Assembly (NCBI RefSeq): GCF_040115645.1
Contig: NC_089550.1
Coordinates: 4,464,001-4,528,000, forward strand
Length of the DNA stretch: 64,000 nucleotides
Direction of reading: 5' to 3'
DNA from: Euwallacea fornicatus
Taxonomy: Eukaryota; Arthropoda; Insecta; Coleoptera; Curculionidae
Made by a program: the position numbers and the translations under genes. Positions within the stretch are counted from its first letter, which is position 1, and the number at the start of each line of letters is the position of its first letter. The notes under the pieces were generated by a model. That model was not told where the DNA came from. It ran no database searches and was given only the letters and a program-made list of their open reading frames with translations. Shown here piece by piece: positions 23,239 to 35,423 of the stretch.

Positions 23239-26200
23239 TATCGTACTCGTCCCGTGCAGGACATGTTTCTGCCATTGAACACGACGCAGCGAAATCAGTT
23301 TGCCGATATTTAGACAACGTTATTTTGGGAGGGCGCAAGCACGGGTAAAAGGAGCTACGGGAAAATGTGGTCAGGAATGCTCCTGGATGTTAGCAGATCA
23401 ATGGCACTTGGTAATACGCAGGGTGTTCTATGAAGAAAATCGTCTGTTCGTGTTTAAAAACTTTAAGAAAATCCTGTGCAGAAGCTCCATTCAAAAAAAT
23501 GCCTCGAAACCTGGACTCATTAACCGTCCGTTATTCCAGATAGTGACGAGATGTATCTGCAGGGGTTTCCGTGCGGATTTCTAAAGGCAAGAAATCAGGA
23601 AATGTCAAGAAAGATTTTGCAAAGTTTCAGTTTTTCCGGATATTATGCACGCGCGGCTAGACTCTGATTCATCTGTTCAGTCACCATCAGGAGTTAACGT
23701 AAACTTTGGACACAAAGTTTACTGCGTTGTAGGTTTCGCATTGCTGACCTAAGACGTAAACTTTTGCTGGTCGTACGTGCTTTTATCGGTATCTCTGATA
23801 TCCCGACAAACTCTTTCCTGATTGAGATCAAATCGCCTAAAATAAGTGTCATTTTGACCCAGTTTGTAAAACGTGTGGAGCTTCGCATTCGACTCGGGCG
23901 CGCTCTCGCGTTGCTTTAAATAAATTTACCAAGTTATAACAAAGTTTCCTAATGAATAAATCTAGTTTAAGCTCACTCAATTATTTCAGTCCGCCGAGTG
24001 CCAGACTAAGATTCCGGCATACACTTCATAATTTTGCCATTCTTTGCGCCTCGCTTAATCAATTTTATTCTCGGTGAATATTTATTTACGCCGTGAAGTT
24101 AAGGCCAGAAAGTTTCTTTCAAGCGAAATGACATTAATTCGTGACAACCGTTAACTTTTTTTTCTTTACGGATAGAGAGCATTCTGAAGATGCCCAGACG
24201 CCCCGAAATGTGCGGTTGTCATACCGGGGACGTTCTACAATGGCATCTGCAGGAAGGACATTCCAAATAATGAGACGAGCGGTCCGGATAATGGTGCGCA
24301 TATTTAGGCTTAATCGAGGGTTTAATTGGAACGTCAAATTTGATAAAATGCTCGGTCTGGTGCGCTTACAACATATCCTTCCCTTTAGTAAATAAAACGG
24401 TGAGTCATATACACGCACATTATGAAATATCTATACCCATTGCTGACTTACACATTAACCCTTATCTGCAAAGCTCCTCTAAAGGTCCAACCGCAGACTG
24501 CCAGGAAGTTTGATTTAAGGGGGAGTCGAGGGGGTGCATTCGACCCCTGCGATTAAAATTAATATGGCCAGTCAAGTTCTAACAAGTCGGGTTGAATCTT
24601 TGAGTAGAATTTCACAGATGACCGATCTATAATTTGGGGACTGCACAAGATGTTATCGCATTAATGCCGCGAACAATCGCGACCGTCCATGATGGATGGA
24701 TTCCAGAACGCAAGCTCGAAGTCTTTTTTCCAATTTCCTGTCGCAAACATGTCACGTTAATAAAAACTGTTCCATTGAGGATGGTTCCGCTTGTGCGTGC
24801 GTACGTGAAACCACTTAAATCGCAAAAAGTAAATTGTCTTCCGGCATCCTCTTTGTCGTCGCTTCCGACAACATATTTTCTCATTTTGATGTAGCTGTTT
24901 GTAGCTTAATGCGAACTGCCCCAGGCACAATACGGTTTCAAACTCTGTGCCCTGCATACAGCCAGCCCTTATTTGGCTCTAGGCACTCCTTTCCGTTCCT
25001 CCCGATGCTTGATGTCAATCAAATATCGAGGAAAACAACTTCGAAGACAGCAAGATGTTTTGTTGATTGTGTCGGAGCTGATGGGATATTTCTTCTGGGG
25101 ACCGGGAATCAATTTATCCATTAAATGTAAATTCCGATATTCTAAACGGGAATTGGGGGATGAAGTAATTTTTCATCAGGTAAAGGTATAGAGCTGTTGA
25201 TGGTTATCGACAGCGGCCGTCAGGAAAATCGATTTGAACCGGGAGGTTACGAGTCTCCAGAAGTCTCAGGTACAAAGTGTGAGGGCAGGGTTCTTATTAG
25301 GGATCCACTGATCACTGGACACGTTGGACCTATTTAAAAATTAAACTAACCGATCGTTTTCAAATACACCTATAAACACATATCCAGGACCCAGGTGTGC
25401 ATTTTAGGCTTTTAATTCCTGAGTTTTAGCAAAATGTGTCCAGGACCAGAACATCTCTTCGGGAATAATCGACCCTACCGGGGTGGATTTTATGGCACGA
25501 GTTCCTTAACTAGCAAAATTGTTAAAATAGCGAGGTTGAAAACGTGGCATTTTAATGATACGAAACAGGCAGTGAAGTCACTTTTACTAGCTATCGGCTG
25601 CCAAGGCAAATTGTTTTAATAGCAATAATTTACATACCCGATTTGAAGGTTTCGTGGCCAATTACCTATTCTGCCTACTTCGCTTTCCTTCCCCAAACAC
25701 TCTTTATATTACAATAAAGTGTAGAAAATGAAATCAAAATTCAATCGGCGAAAAGGTGATGTGTTTTACTCGGCGAAAATGCAAATTTGCTCCCTTATCT
25801 TCCTTCACAATTCAATCAATAACGATGTGGCAGTAAATATGCTACTTTTTCGCCTTTTTTAGTAAACAACTATACATCTCTACAACTTCTGCGTTTAAAG
25901 TAAAGAACTATGGTAACGATCGTACTTTTCGTCTTTTCGAAACTAAAACCAAAAGGGACACGCTCACATATTTATGTAAACCATATAGAATTCGGTGGTA
26001 CACCCCTGCCTCTTTAGGGTTAAATTTCGATCGAGCTCGATCCAAAATCCACCGGGGAGTTAATTTGCTGTAAAATTAATGGATGGTATAAGTTAGCCTG
26101 AGTACAGACACCTTATTTTAAATCGACGATTTTATTTTGAACGGGTAAGGAGATATCGAGGGATGGTTCGCCCTGGTAATCAGGAAATTTATAGTAAGAC

Positions 26201-27849
26201 GGCTTTTCCTTGATTACCTATTAACCTTCGGATTGATTGGTTTCCTGGAGAGCGAAGATTCATAGTTAAGAAGCCCGGAGGAACGGGTTAAAAAGGTTTT
26301 CCTTTAATTTCCCTCACGGTTTCTTCTATTTTTTTTATTCAAACATCCCCGTCGATCTGTAGCCCGCCTTTGTGTACGATAGAACCGTTTTGGGCTCTGC
26401 ATACTATATCACCTATTGTGTAATTGTTGTATTTTTCTCTTCTCTCCACTGTACCCACTTTTGTTCCATTATAAATGAGTTATTTCGTTTTCGATTCTCC
26501 CTGAATGGGGCCTCTCTCGCCATTTGCATGAGTTGGTGATAATTTATTATTAATTGACATTAAATGACATTATCAAACGTTATTTCAGTTCCATTTAGTT
26601 TGCAGATTTTTTAGCTCGGTACGCATCCACAAACTTTAAAACGGGCACGGGAAATATTGTTGCTAATTCTCCATATTTCACATAAGAGGCACAATATTTA
26701 TGGAAAGTGTCACAAAGTGTGGCAAAAAGAGGTGAACAATATGTTATTGTCAATGACAGACGGTTCGCTATCAATTCTGGTCGCCTTCGAAGTCTGTGGC
26801 CCGGGAAAAACTAATTAAATAGATTAATAGCCAGTCCTGAGGGATCGATATTCAAATAAATGCCGCCATAACGTATGGATTTCGCATCGCCGCTCGACTT
26901 CCGCAGTCAGGGTAATGTGTATGTAGAACAAGCTCATTAAACCTGGATTAAAATGTATGAAACCTGCGTTAAAACCGTTCTTTTTGTTGCCGTAAATTGT
27001 ACTTTTGCAATGACGCCGAGAACGTAATTAGGCAGCTGGCTTTTCTTCGGGACTCCCATTTGCATCCCCAATTACAATATTTTTCCTGCGGCGAGCAGTG
27101 GTTTTAATTCCACGCCACTATCCTAATTGCTACTGTCTTTCCTCCAGGACCGAGACACTATTTCATGGCGCTCGCAGCATTAAGAAGTGAGCTCAGTATG
27201 GCAACTTTTTTCATTACCGCAACTTCGCGAAGTGTCCTTTGAAGTTGAAATTTTTTGCCTTCAAACCGAGGGCACGAGAGAAAAACCATGTTGTGACGCA
27301 CACAGGGAGTTTCATAATTAATATTGGAAACAAATAAAAAGGCAACGGCACCTGCACCCGATCCCATTCAGTCAGCCGAACTACGTCAGCGAACGGGTCC
27401 GTTGTGTCAGAAACCGCATCGGGGACGTAAAATACAAAACGCAATAAATGGCCGAAATTCAAAGTAATAATACAACGAGGACACATACGGGTCGAAGCCA
27501 TGAATCCTAAACCAGGGTGGTTCGAAATTATGTTTGGCAATGTTGCAATAACGGCACCGCAGACGGTCGCGAACACGTGTACGGGGTTTGTCCAGGATAC
27601 AGTCTGGAAAACACGTCAAATCGTTTTCCGGAGGCGGTCGGGACGTTGATTCGGCGGTAATTTGCCAGGTCGTGTTTTCCATGTTTTAATTATTCTGACG
27701 CTAGGGGCGTTTGGGTCCTAGATCACTGTTTTAGCGGCCTCACTGAATGTTGGCGGATATAATTTTTTGTTAGCCTGTTAGCCTGGTTAATTCATGTTTG
27801 GATATCACGTTTTACGAAACTCGATAACGTTCAAATTACAGTATCTATT
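23239..27849. other. Non-coding stretch, no gene recognised
   Basis: Frames up to 120 codons occur, often on both strands over the same DNA (24134-24418, 24627-24894, 27214-27576), which argues for composition rather than coding. At 27131-27146 a good pyrimidine tract ends in CTCCAG, and the following 500 bases are richer in CpG and G+C than the surroundings, but the plus-strand reading carries stops in all frames. No transposon signature was recognised. Confidence 0.45.
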
Positions 27850-28150
27850 GTGATATTCAATCGGCACATTTACTAACAATTTTTCGGATTATTGATCGAA
27901 CCAAAGGCAGTTGCGTGGCCCCCTAGGTCGCCCGATCTAACATCTATAGATTTTTTCTCTGGGAACCTGTAAAGTCTCTGGTTTTTGAAATGCCGGTGGA
28001 AACAGAACAAAATCTGATTGCACGAATCTCTAAAGCATTTGAAGTAGTTCAAAACGATTATTAAATTTTTAGCCAAACAAACCCGGTGAAACCATGTAAA
28101 GGGTATTCGGATTTGGAGTGTTTTGACGGGAAAGTCCCATTTCCCGGCTT
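27850..28150 (+). pseudogene. IS630/Tc1/mariner-superfamily transposase, C-terminal relic
   Basis: A broken frame with L-T-N-N-F near 27866 leads to AVAWPPRSPDLTSIDFFLW-like text (two frame changes; the W-P-P-R-S-P-D-L-T-S-I-D-F-F part is clear at 27912-27958). It continues as PVKSLVFEMPVETEQNLIA and RISKAFEVVQNDY before a stop near 28060. The L-D-F-F catalytic Asp is kept. After that the reading decays, though the last 100 bases may still belong to the gene. No N-terminal part remains. The minus-strand 98-codon frame here is an antisense shadow. Confidence 0.75.
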
Positions 28151-30584
28151 GATAGGAAAAAACTAGCATACATGCGTAGAGCCCGATTTATGAGAAAATA
28201 TTAATGACGAAAGCCGTATTTTCACATTTTTACAGCCCCCGGCGCTAGAGGGCGTTTTTCAAATTTCGACCGTTTTCAAAATTCCCCATAACTTTTTTGT
28301 TTAAAACAACATTGAAGTGAAACAAAAACATTCTTATGGCCCTCTTTCGATGAGATTGCGGTGGCGTGCTTAGTTTTTTGCTACAGCCTACCGTTTTGTC
28401 AAAAACCAACATATTTTTTTTTAATTTTAAATGAAAATCACAGTCGTCAATGTTTTGAAAAAATTGCCAATTTTAAAGCATTTTCAACTATTTATATCTA
28501 TAGTTATTTTCAAAAAAATCATTCGTCATTTAAACAGGTGCAATGAAGCTCAATGACCACATTTTATATCATTACTGTAACGTTACTTTATACAAACAAG
28601 TGAAAATAAAACGTACTAAAACTCGAGAAAAACATTTTTGCTCATAACTAGCTCAATGCATCATAAGACTGTGGTGCCTCGGGGAGATATCTACAGACAC
28701 GGATTCTCATATTTAGATGTGTTCTATTATTGCACTGAAAAATCCCTAGAAGTTTGATCCCATAGTTGTAAAACACTCTGTAGAGATATTCGAGTTTCAC
28801 TAAGTTGCTTAAAGAAAGTGCTAAAAACGTTAAAACGTGTGGGCGTAATTGCGAAACAGGATTCACTCGTGAAAGTTGGTCCTCATCATGTAGTAGCTTA
28901 TATTTCCGTTGCTCTAGATATAGTTCGACTTTTCCCATTGGAGGAAAATCCCTATAATATTTCTGCACACAATGCATGAAATAAGACGCAATTCATCAGA
29001 TTCAATCCTCAATAAAACTCTCCCTCTGTCCTGCTTTATCGCGAATCCTCCCCCCTGACCACAACTGGCCTTTTTAGATAAATCTTCCTGCGAATAATAG
29101 TATAGTGACGAAGTGATTATATACAGAAATATATTTAAATCGGCTTATGTAGATTGAAAATTTATCGTGATGAATCAGCAGCTCGTTGCGGGGTCAGCAT
29201 GCGGAGAATACTAATACGGTGGACTGTGGACGTGGACAACCAGAGGCGTAATTTAAAAATTTTTCGTGGGAATGTTCCAGCAGAAATTACCTTTTTTCTT
29301 CTAGGTTTGTCTGATTGTACACGATAACGTATCTGGCTTGCGCCCAAGCATGTCGAGGGAATAAAAAGCTATATGCGTTAACAATATGAAACGTCATTTC
29401 CGAATGACACGGTTTACATTAATCCATGATTGCCTGCGGTATGAATTAGCGAAATTAATGGCCTCCACACAAAGCCCTTGAAGTGACATAAATCATGGAG
29501 GACGACATTTTGAAAATTTATCGGAAATTGATGTTTTTATATTGAATTGCAGCCCTGCTCCGTCCCTGAGTCTTTGTCCGTCACATCGTTTGCTATTCTG
29601 AGCCAGCCGCCACTTAACTGCAGGAAACATCCCCCAAGAACAGTGGAAATGCGTGCAATTAAGAATAAAATTTCGGTCCTGCCGCCAGGGGGAGCGGAAA
29701 TTGCTGATTTTATTAACATAAAATTAGGAGAGAATTAATTTGGGTAACGGTATACAACCTCCATAACGTCTACGATTATTTCGGACTATATAGGACACTA
29801 GGTATGGTAATGTCTTAATCTTGGGTAATAGAGGAGCAAGTTTGCCGAGATCTGTCTATATAAACTTTGAGGGTATTATGGTTTAATTTGCTATGTAACT
29901 TACATTATTTGGACTTCAACTTGATGAAGTTACTCTCGGAGTTTTACTCTCCCTTGGGCCGATGCTAATATAGACCTGCGAGCTAGGTGAATTATTCCTC
30001 GACTTAGGCGTTTAAGTAACAAAACAGCACGTACGACGAATTTTTCTAGGTTTCTCTGTAGGACTCTCCTATAATCTAGTGATGTATGATATACGTTTCT
30101 TTATTGAGCCAGCACATACGGCTCCTATATGCGGTATAATCATAAAAATTCACCTTAACATACAAGCAGCTGCATCCCTACATTATTACCTTGAACTAAA
30201 GGGTTAAAGGGGTTTTATTCCCCGGAGCCACATTTCATACTGAGAGAAAAATCGTGTTTTCTGAAAGCAACTTACGCCGGTAATAACGGACATAATTTCC
30301 ATTTTAAAGTCATGTTTAATGTTTGTTGGTCTCGTATCGTTTGACGATGAGCCGTTGTGGAAGGATATAGTTGTGGAGATGAGTTTTTGGTGGTTTGAGG
30401 CTTACATCGTTCAGTGTTTGAAAAAGTGAATAAAATGACACATTTTTGCCGGAGTGTGGCCGAGCTTTTAAGGGTAAAATCAAGCTGAGACTGGTGATAA
30501 GTTCAACATGAGTTTTTGAGGCTAGCTAGTGGTCAATTAGCTGAGAACAGTTAATGAATGAGGTTCGAAACCAAAATCAAACAG
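28151..30584. other. Transposon-flank debris, then non-coding DNA
   Basis: The first 150 bases after the transposase relic contain GGCGCTAGAGGGCG and AT-rich text that probably belong to its 3' untranslated part, though I could not find an end repeat. A 109-codon minus-strand frame (28648-28977) has no recognised motif. From 29.0 to 30.58 kb I see only short frames and AT-rich text. A TATATAAA word at about 29857 has no initiator at the right spacing. Confidence 0.45.
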
Positions 30585-31248
30585 GAGTCGGGATACTGGG
30601 ACGGTACAGGCACAGAGGACCAAAAGTCCCCCATAAATTCGCTGAAAATTGAAGGAAATATTTTCCATGAAAATGTTGGGACACGTCAAATATTGTCTTT
30701 AGTTCGGCATTTTTTGATGTAACAGACATGCATTGATGTAGTAGATGATAAATGTATTTTTTCATTTTTTTCTTACGGAATCCCATGTATATTATGCCAT
30801 TTTTCACTTCTTTCAGAAATTCTGAACATAATTCACATAACGTACCTATAATTAGCAGTTTCGGACACAAATTACAAAAAATAGAAATAACGATAGAACT
30901 ACTAATACTTAAAAAATAAAAATATAAACTATTAAAATCTGATTTATTAAATGTTCGAACTGTGTCCCATTTACTGTGACGGTGAGCAAGCCGCAGTTCA
31001 GATTACTCCAGGGTTCCCCTTATCATTTGAGGAGATATTTGTTGAGCTTCTCGAGTAATTTCATTTGTTAACTCTTCTACGCTGTCGGGCCTACTTAAAT
31101 GCACCCTACGTTTCAGATAGCCCCACAAAAAAGTCCATAGGGGTGAAGTCAGGCGATCTAGCAGGCCGCTGCGATTGCGATATTGCGCAAATATTTCAAT
31201 AACTGTAGAATTTACACATGTGCATGTTACATGAAATATGTTTAGAAT
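30585..31248 (-). mobile_element. Long-TIR DNA transposon relic, copy B (5'-truncated)
   Basis: Read on the minus strand, a transposase C-terminal fragment (31170-30955) is followed by a terminal repeat of about 250 bp (30850-30590). That repeat aligns well with both arms of the 48400-49195 element; shared words include GACACGTCAAATATTGT-type text, the GCATTTTTT block and TTCTGAACATA. Upstream of the fragment, 31180-31248 matches the inner tip of the left arm of that element (A-A-C-A-T-A-T-T-T, then CAGTTATTGAAATATT), after which similarity stops. The copy has therefore lost most of its 5' arm. It has the same junction between 5' arm and transposase remnant as the 48.4-kb copy. Outer boundary uncertain by about 20 bases. 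Confidence 0.75.
30955..31170 (-). pseudogene. Transposase C-terminal fragment inside copy B
   Basis: The minus strand reads SPLWTFLWGYLKRRVHLSRP, then DSVEELTNEITREAQQISPQ and MIRGTLE before a stop. This aligns with the 48.65-48.89 kb fragment (Y-L-N-E-P-T-N-S..., A-Q-Q-I-P-P-Q-V-I-R-K-T-L-E-E) and with the general insect IS630-type C terminus. The family's L-D-F-F has become L-W-T-F, so the catalytic Asp is lost. No start, no DNA-binding domain. Confidence 0.78.
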
Positions 31249-31249
31249 G

Positions 31250-31881
31250 TCACAGAGGCCCGCTTTTATTGACGTTCGCCTCCTTGGTAAGCACTGAGGG
31301 TTAAGTGAAATCCTACTCGCTCACCAAAAGGAACAATCTTCACTCCCTCTTGACGTAACTTGTTGAAAAAACCTATGGGGAACTCAACGAAACGTTTAAA
31401 TTGGGGACTCTTGAGTTGAACGTCTTTCCGACGACCTTTCGAATGCTATTCATCGACGCCCTACCCGGGACTAGAACCAAACGTTCGTGTTTATGTTCCA
31501 GACAAAAGTTTCCAAAGTTACTGATCAACTCCGGTTTTTGCTCAAGCACGAAGACGTTTGCCTCGTGATATTAATGTATTCCAGCCAGTTTCCGGCAAAG
31601 GTTTCTTTGAAAGTAATATTTAAGTCGGCAGTCAAAAGAGTCTTTCTGAAAAAGCTCATGTTTTTCTCTACGTTAGACGCCGAGTAGGCCTGTCTGCAAA
31701 AGACGCCACCCAGAAATATATGAGCTGATTTGACTTTCAGATCACAACTATATCGCCGCGGGATTGTTTGCCTGGTTGATATTAAACTAAGTGACGGTCT
31801 GATATTAATCTTTGGAAGAAATATATTTGTCGGGATATGCCGCATGCCCCCCGAACGTACGAGAAATACATTTTTCCGCAT
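31250..31881 (-). pseudogene. Unrecognised, coding-like region with two frame changes
   Basis: On the minus strand, a 118-codon frame (31881-31525) ends in ADLNITFKETFAGNWLEYIN and ITRQTSS. A second frame overlapping its end runs LEQKPELISNFGNFCLEHKH, then ERLVLVPGRASMNSIRKVVG. A third gives IGFFNKLRQEGVKIVPFGER followed by VGFHLTLSAYQ to about 31270. The three pieces abut in order, as if one protein of about 200 residues had suffered two frameshifts. I do not recognise the family. It ends where the truncated transposon copy B begins, so it may be an older element cut by that insertion, or a decayed host gene. Open frames by chance remain possible. Confidence 0.3.
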
Positions 31882-33497
31882 GCAGATTTGCCGAGCAAAA
31901 ATAATGGCCGATACTTGATCCGGATAGAAACGGCGACGTAATTTATGGCCCGTACAGATAGGGCTTTTGCCAATGCTGTATTCCCGACTTTCTTCGAGTA
32001 ATGTTTGTTCTGCACTCGTTGAAAGTTTAATTACTTTTACGGAGAACTTTCGAGTATTTATTTACGTAACGAAATAAGTTGCAAAGTAAACAACAATATC
32101 ACTGCATCAGTCTCAATGCTTTCGGGGTAAACGGCCAAACAATCGCAACGTTACAACAGTGCAAGCTTTTGCTTTTAACAATAAAAGCTCCCGAATGAAT
32201 CACTTTAAAACTAGTGCGGGATTTACTGGGCCCGAATACCAGCGGCATTTTTTCACCACCTCGTCAACATTGAACCCCGTCACCTCCAATGACCGTTACC
32301 TGACTAGTCCTATGCCTGAATTCGTGCGAACAGAGGAATAAAAAAAGGATCAACACGCACAGGAGGCTTAAACAGGGAATTAGGGTCTTTTTTTTCTTTT
32401 TTTTTTCTTTTTTTTTTTTTTTTTTTTTTTGGTGCGGCCCGGAATTTCCGCTCCGAATGCGTTTAATAGGAGATGGTCGGAATACCCTGATTATCTTAAT
32501 TTCACGGGTACGAGGGGGTTGGATTGTATGGGGATCGGGACGGGCGCTACATACGAATTAGCGTCGTCCTCGGTAGCTGGATGATTCACGTAGCTAATTC
32601 ATTTAAACGGTAACGGAATTTTCCGCTCTATGAGCAGAATCAATGTTTTAAACTTCAATATTCGCGATCTATTTCCTGCCGCACTTCAATTTCCTTCAAC
32701 CAACAAGCGCTTTTCAATATTTTAAAAGTACTCTCTTTGTTCAGGATCCAAAGTGGGTCATGAGACGAGGTGCGGATCCTCGATTTTGGGACCGAAATCG
32801 ACACAAATGAGATTTGTTTCAGAGCTGGTGGTGATAACGCAAAACAAAATGGACTTGAGTTGCGGAACTTATCTTCGTTGCTTCCCTACCAGTATTACAA
32901 ACGTCTAAAACTTATTTAAACATCTCAAATTAAAACCCGACTCCGGAAATTAAAAGGAGTAAATAAAGTGCAGCGTGGAGAAAGTGGAGCCGTGGCAATG
33001 GAATGAAAACGATTGTCTAAATACGTACTATCGGCAAATTAGAAACATAAACAGCATTTCTTCGCAGGAAAGTTTAAAATTAACCGGATTCCCCTTTCTG
33101 CAATACACAGAGTTCATTAGGGCTGATGCCGGTTTTAATAGGTTGAGAATTTTTGAACGTATATTTGTATGTAAATATTAGTGCTTTGGCGCCAGTTTGT
33201 TCGCTTTAATTTCATTGTAAGCGTTGGTTAAATAAGATAGAAGAGGAAATTTGCAGTCAGTGCACTTAGGGGCAAATGGTCAATGAAGCAGCGTGCATAA
33301 GGAGTTAATGATCAACGCAAGTATAATAAGCAGCACGGTTGCTTTCAGTCGGTGCTTTATGTGGAATTTGAGAGCAAATAAATTTACAACAAAGTTTGGA
33401 GGCCTTTCGGGGCCCTGTACAGAATGCAGGACCCCGAAGGACTGCGAAGTGCTCAGGTCCGTGAAAGACACAACAAAAAAAAGTCTTAATGCGTATA
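31882..33497. other. Non-coding stretch with a poly-T tract
   Basis: No gene recognised; frames are at most 102 codons and motif-free. The poly-T tract at 32386-32430 is listed separately. The segment ends at the long-TIR MITE that starts at 33498. Confidence 0.5.
32386..32430 (-). repeat. 45-base T tract with three C interruptions
   Basis: Forty-five bases of T broken by C at 32387, 32396 and 32407, followed by GGTGCGGCC. Read on the minus strand it is a poly-A tract, so it could be the tail of a retroposed sequence lying at 32431 and above. I see no recognisable retroelement there and no flanking duplication. Confidence 0.6.
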
Positions 33498-34197
33498 TCG
33501 GGTGTCCAGGTGAATCTTGGACATAAGAGAGTAACATGAGAAATCTGTTCTTATTTTCTTGCGAACGCACGGATTGCACCATTGACAAACTTACATGGAC
33601 AGTTGTAGTGCTCCAGATCTGTCATCATTTCGCAATTTTTTCAAACTTACAGCTGTTTTGGTTGAAACATCTCCAAATCTAAAAAAATTGAATATCCCGC
33701 GTAACCGTTCGAGGCCACGATTGGTTTGATCGGTCGGTGGTCTCTTTGAGAAATTGCTGTAAGCGTTTTTGCAAACAATGTTAAAAGCTTTCGGTTTTTG
33801 CACATTTACTCGTTCGATTGAACTTAATCATGTAGGGACTTGTTTAATTTATGTGTTTTCACTCTTTCTTTGTTGCATTTAAATAAAAGATTAAATTTAA
33901 AAAAATAGAAAATTCATTTGATGTAAGGTTTTTACGCTTATTTTGTTAGCAACTTTGTGTTTGTTTTTTTCTGAGCAATCGCGGCCTCGAACAGTTACGC
34001 CGACCATTCAAACTAGAGCCAAAACGGCTCTAATTAGAAAATTGAAAAAATTGCGGAATTTTAACGGTTTTTGAGTACGATGACCTCGACGTAAAATGTA
34101 AAAAAATTTTAATTGGAAAATCCATGCCGGCGCAAAAAAAAATAAAACCGATTTCCCATGCCAATCCCTTATGTCCAGGGTCCGCCTAGACACCCAG
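33498..34197. mobile_element. Long-TIR MITE with TA target duplication
   Basis: The left end reads TA-TCGGGTGTCCAGGTGAAT and the right end, on the other strand, TA-CTGGGTGTCTAGGCGGAC. Both continue CTTGGACATAAG or CCTGGACATAAG, then AATCTGTT/AATCGGTT, CGCAATTTTTTCAA, CCGTTTTGG/GCTGTTTTGG and GTAACCGTTCGAGGCC/GTAACTGTTCGAGGCC. The arms therefore extend about 230 bp with about 75 percent identity by eye. TA flanks both ends at 33496-33497 and 34198-34199. The central 230 bp (about 33740-33970) is AT-rich with no transposase. The GGGTGTC start and TA target fit a Tc1/mariner-type mobiliser. Confidence 0.8.
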
Positions 34198-34897
34198 TAA
34201 CTAGTTACTAGATCAGGTTTCCTAGATTACCGTCGCTGGAGTTACCTTCGCAAGAGACCTTGCAGAGAAGCTAAGACATTGGAAGGCTATCTATTTCAGG
34301 CCTAAGATGAGGACCTGAGACAAGTGCGTCAATCTCATAGATTTTTATCATATTTCATTATTATAATTTGTAACTTGATCTTTTTCATTTACCTGGATTG
34401 TTAGATACAGCGATAACACAATGCAGGTCGTCTCCTTTTATTGAATAGCTTCAATGTATCGATTTGGGTATTCGAACAATGAAACCGATTCGGAAGATAG
34501 TAAAATATCAAATTTTCAGTTAACACATTTTGATCGACTACTTCAGAGTTTGTCATAAATAAAAATCGTAAAAATAACTAGAAGACGAGAAAGTCATTGG
34601 AAAATCAAAGAAATCCGATTTGCTTGTGGGTTCCTTATGCATTAGGAATTGGCACCAAAAACAATAGCTTGTGACGAAATTGCTTGGGTCGCGGTCAAAG
34701 TATGGTACGGTACTCGCATGTAATAAGCATCATATCCTCAATGTTCTGCTACTGCCAGCTGATGCGGGGTGAACTAGAGAAATAGGGGTACCTTTATACT
34801 ATTACATGACAGCCTTCCGCAGAAACTGTTGCATCACGAATTATCTTGGTCAACTTCTCTGATCTTATTTTAGCTCGAGTTTCTAGAGGTCAACGAC
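34198..34897. other. Non-coding stretch, no gene recognised
   Basis: AT-rich text with short frames only. The last 30 bases before 34898 may be eroded reverse-transcriptase sequence belonging to the following relic, but no motif can be read. Confidence 0.5.
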
Positions 34898-35280
34898 TCT
34901 AAAATTCCATCAGTAAAGAGAATAATAGATATAGGAGTGTCTCAGGGATCGATTTTGGACCCGATACTTTTTCTACATGTACCAACGATTAAATTTCTTG
35001 GAGGTAAGCTTAATTTGAAGCATCAACAGGAGGAGAATATTGATTCTCCTGGCCCCCAGAAGCTCTGTAACTCTCTACAGTGAATACAGAGAAAGGCTGT
35101 TAGATTGATGAGGGGAATGAGTTCCAGGGACGGATAGGCGTGAATGTGTGAAATTGGGCCTGTTGACTGCTTTATCTTTGTTCGTTTTGGAGCGTCTGTT
35201 GTATATGAGGAGGAACGTTGGAGAATTTAAATCTCACGAGGACATTCAGGGCCATAATATACCGCCCAGGGAGATGTGAT
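34898..35280 (+). pseudogene. Non-LTR retrotransposon reverse transcriptase, internally deleted
   Basis: One frame from 34898 reads SVKRIIDIGVSQGSILDPIL and F-L-H-V, the RT block normally written G-V-P-Q-G-S-I-L-G-P-x-L-F. It runs directly into PTIKFLGGKLN, normally found about 100 residues later, after the Y-A-D-D block. The catalytic Y/F-x-D-D block is thus missing through an in-frame deletion. The frame continues with QRKAVRLMRGMSSRDG to a stop. From 35140 another frame gives RECVKLGLLTALSLFVLERL and LYMRRNVGEFKSHEDIQGHN, the C-terminal tail seen after RT in CR1/jockey/RTE-like elements, ending at a TGA at 35278-35280. The clade is not decided. The copy is inactive. Confidence 0.72.
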
Positions 35281-35423
35281 CCGGGATTTTTTGCTGTGAA
35301 AATGTCTACTATCTAATCTATCATCTGGTATTAGAATACTGACGTTAAACTCATTTAAAATCGGACTGGGGGGATGCCGTTTCTTTGATAGGCTGACAGG
35401 ATCAACCTTTACTTAAATTGGTC

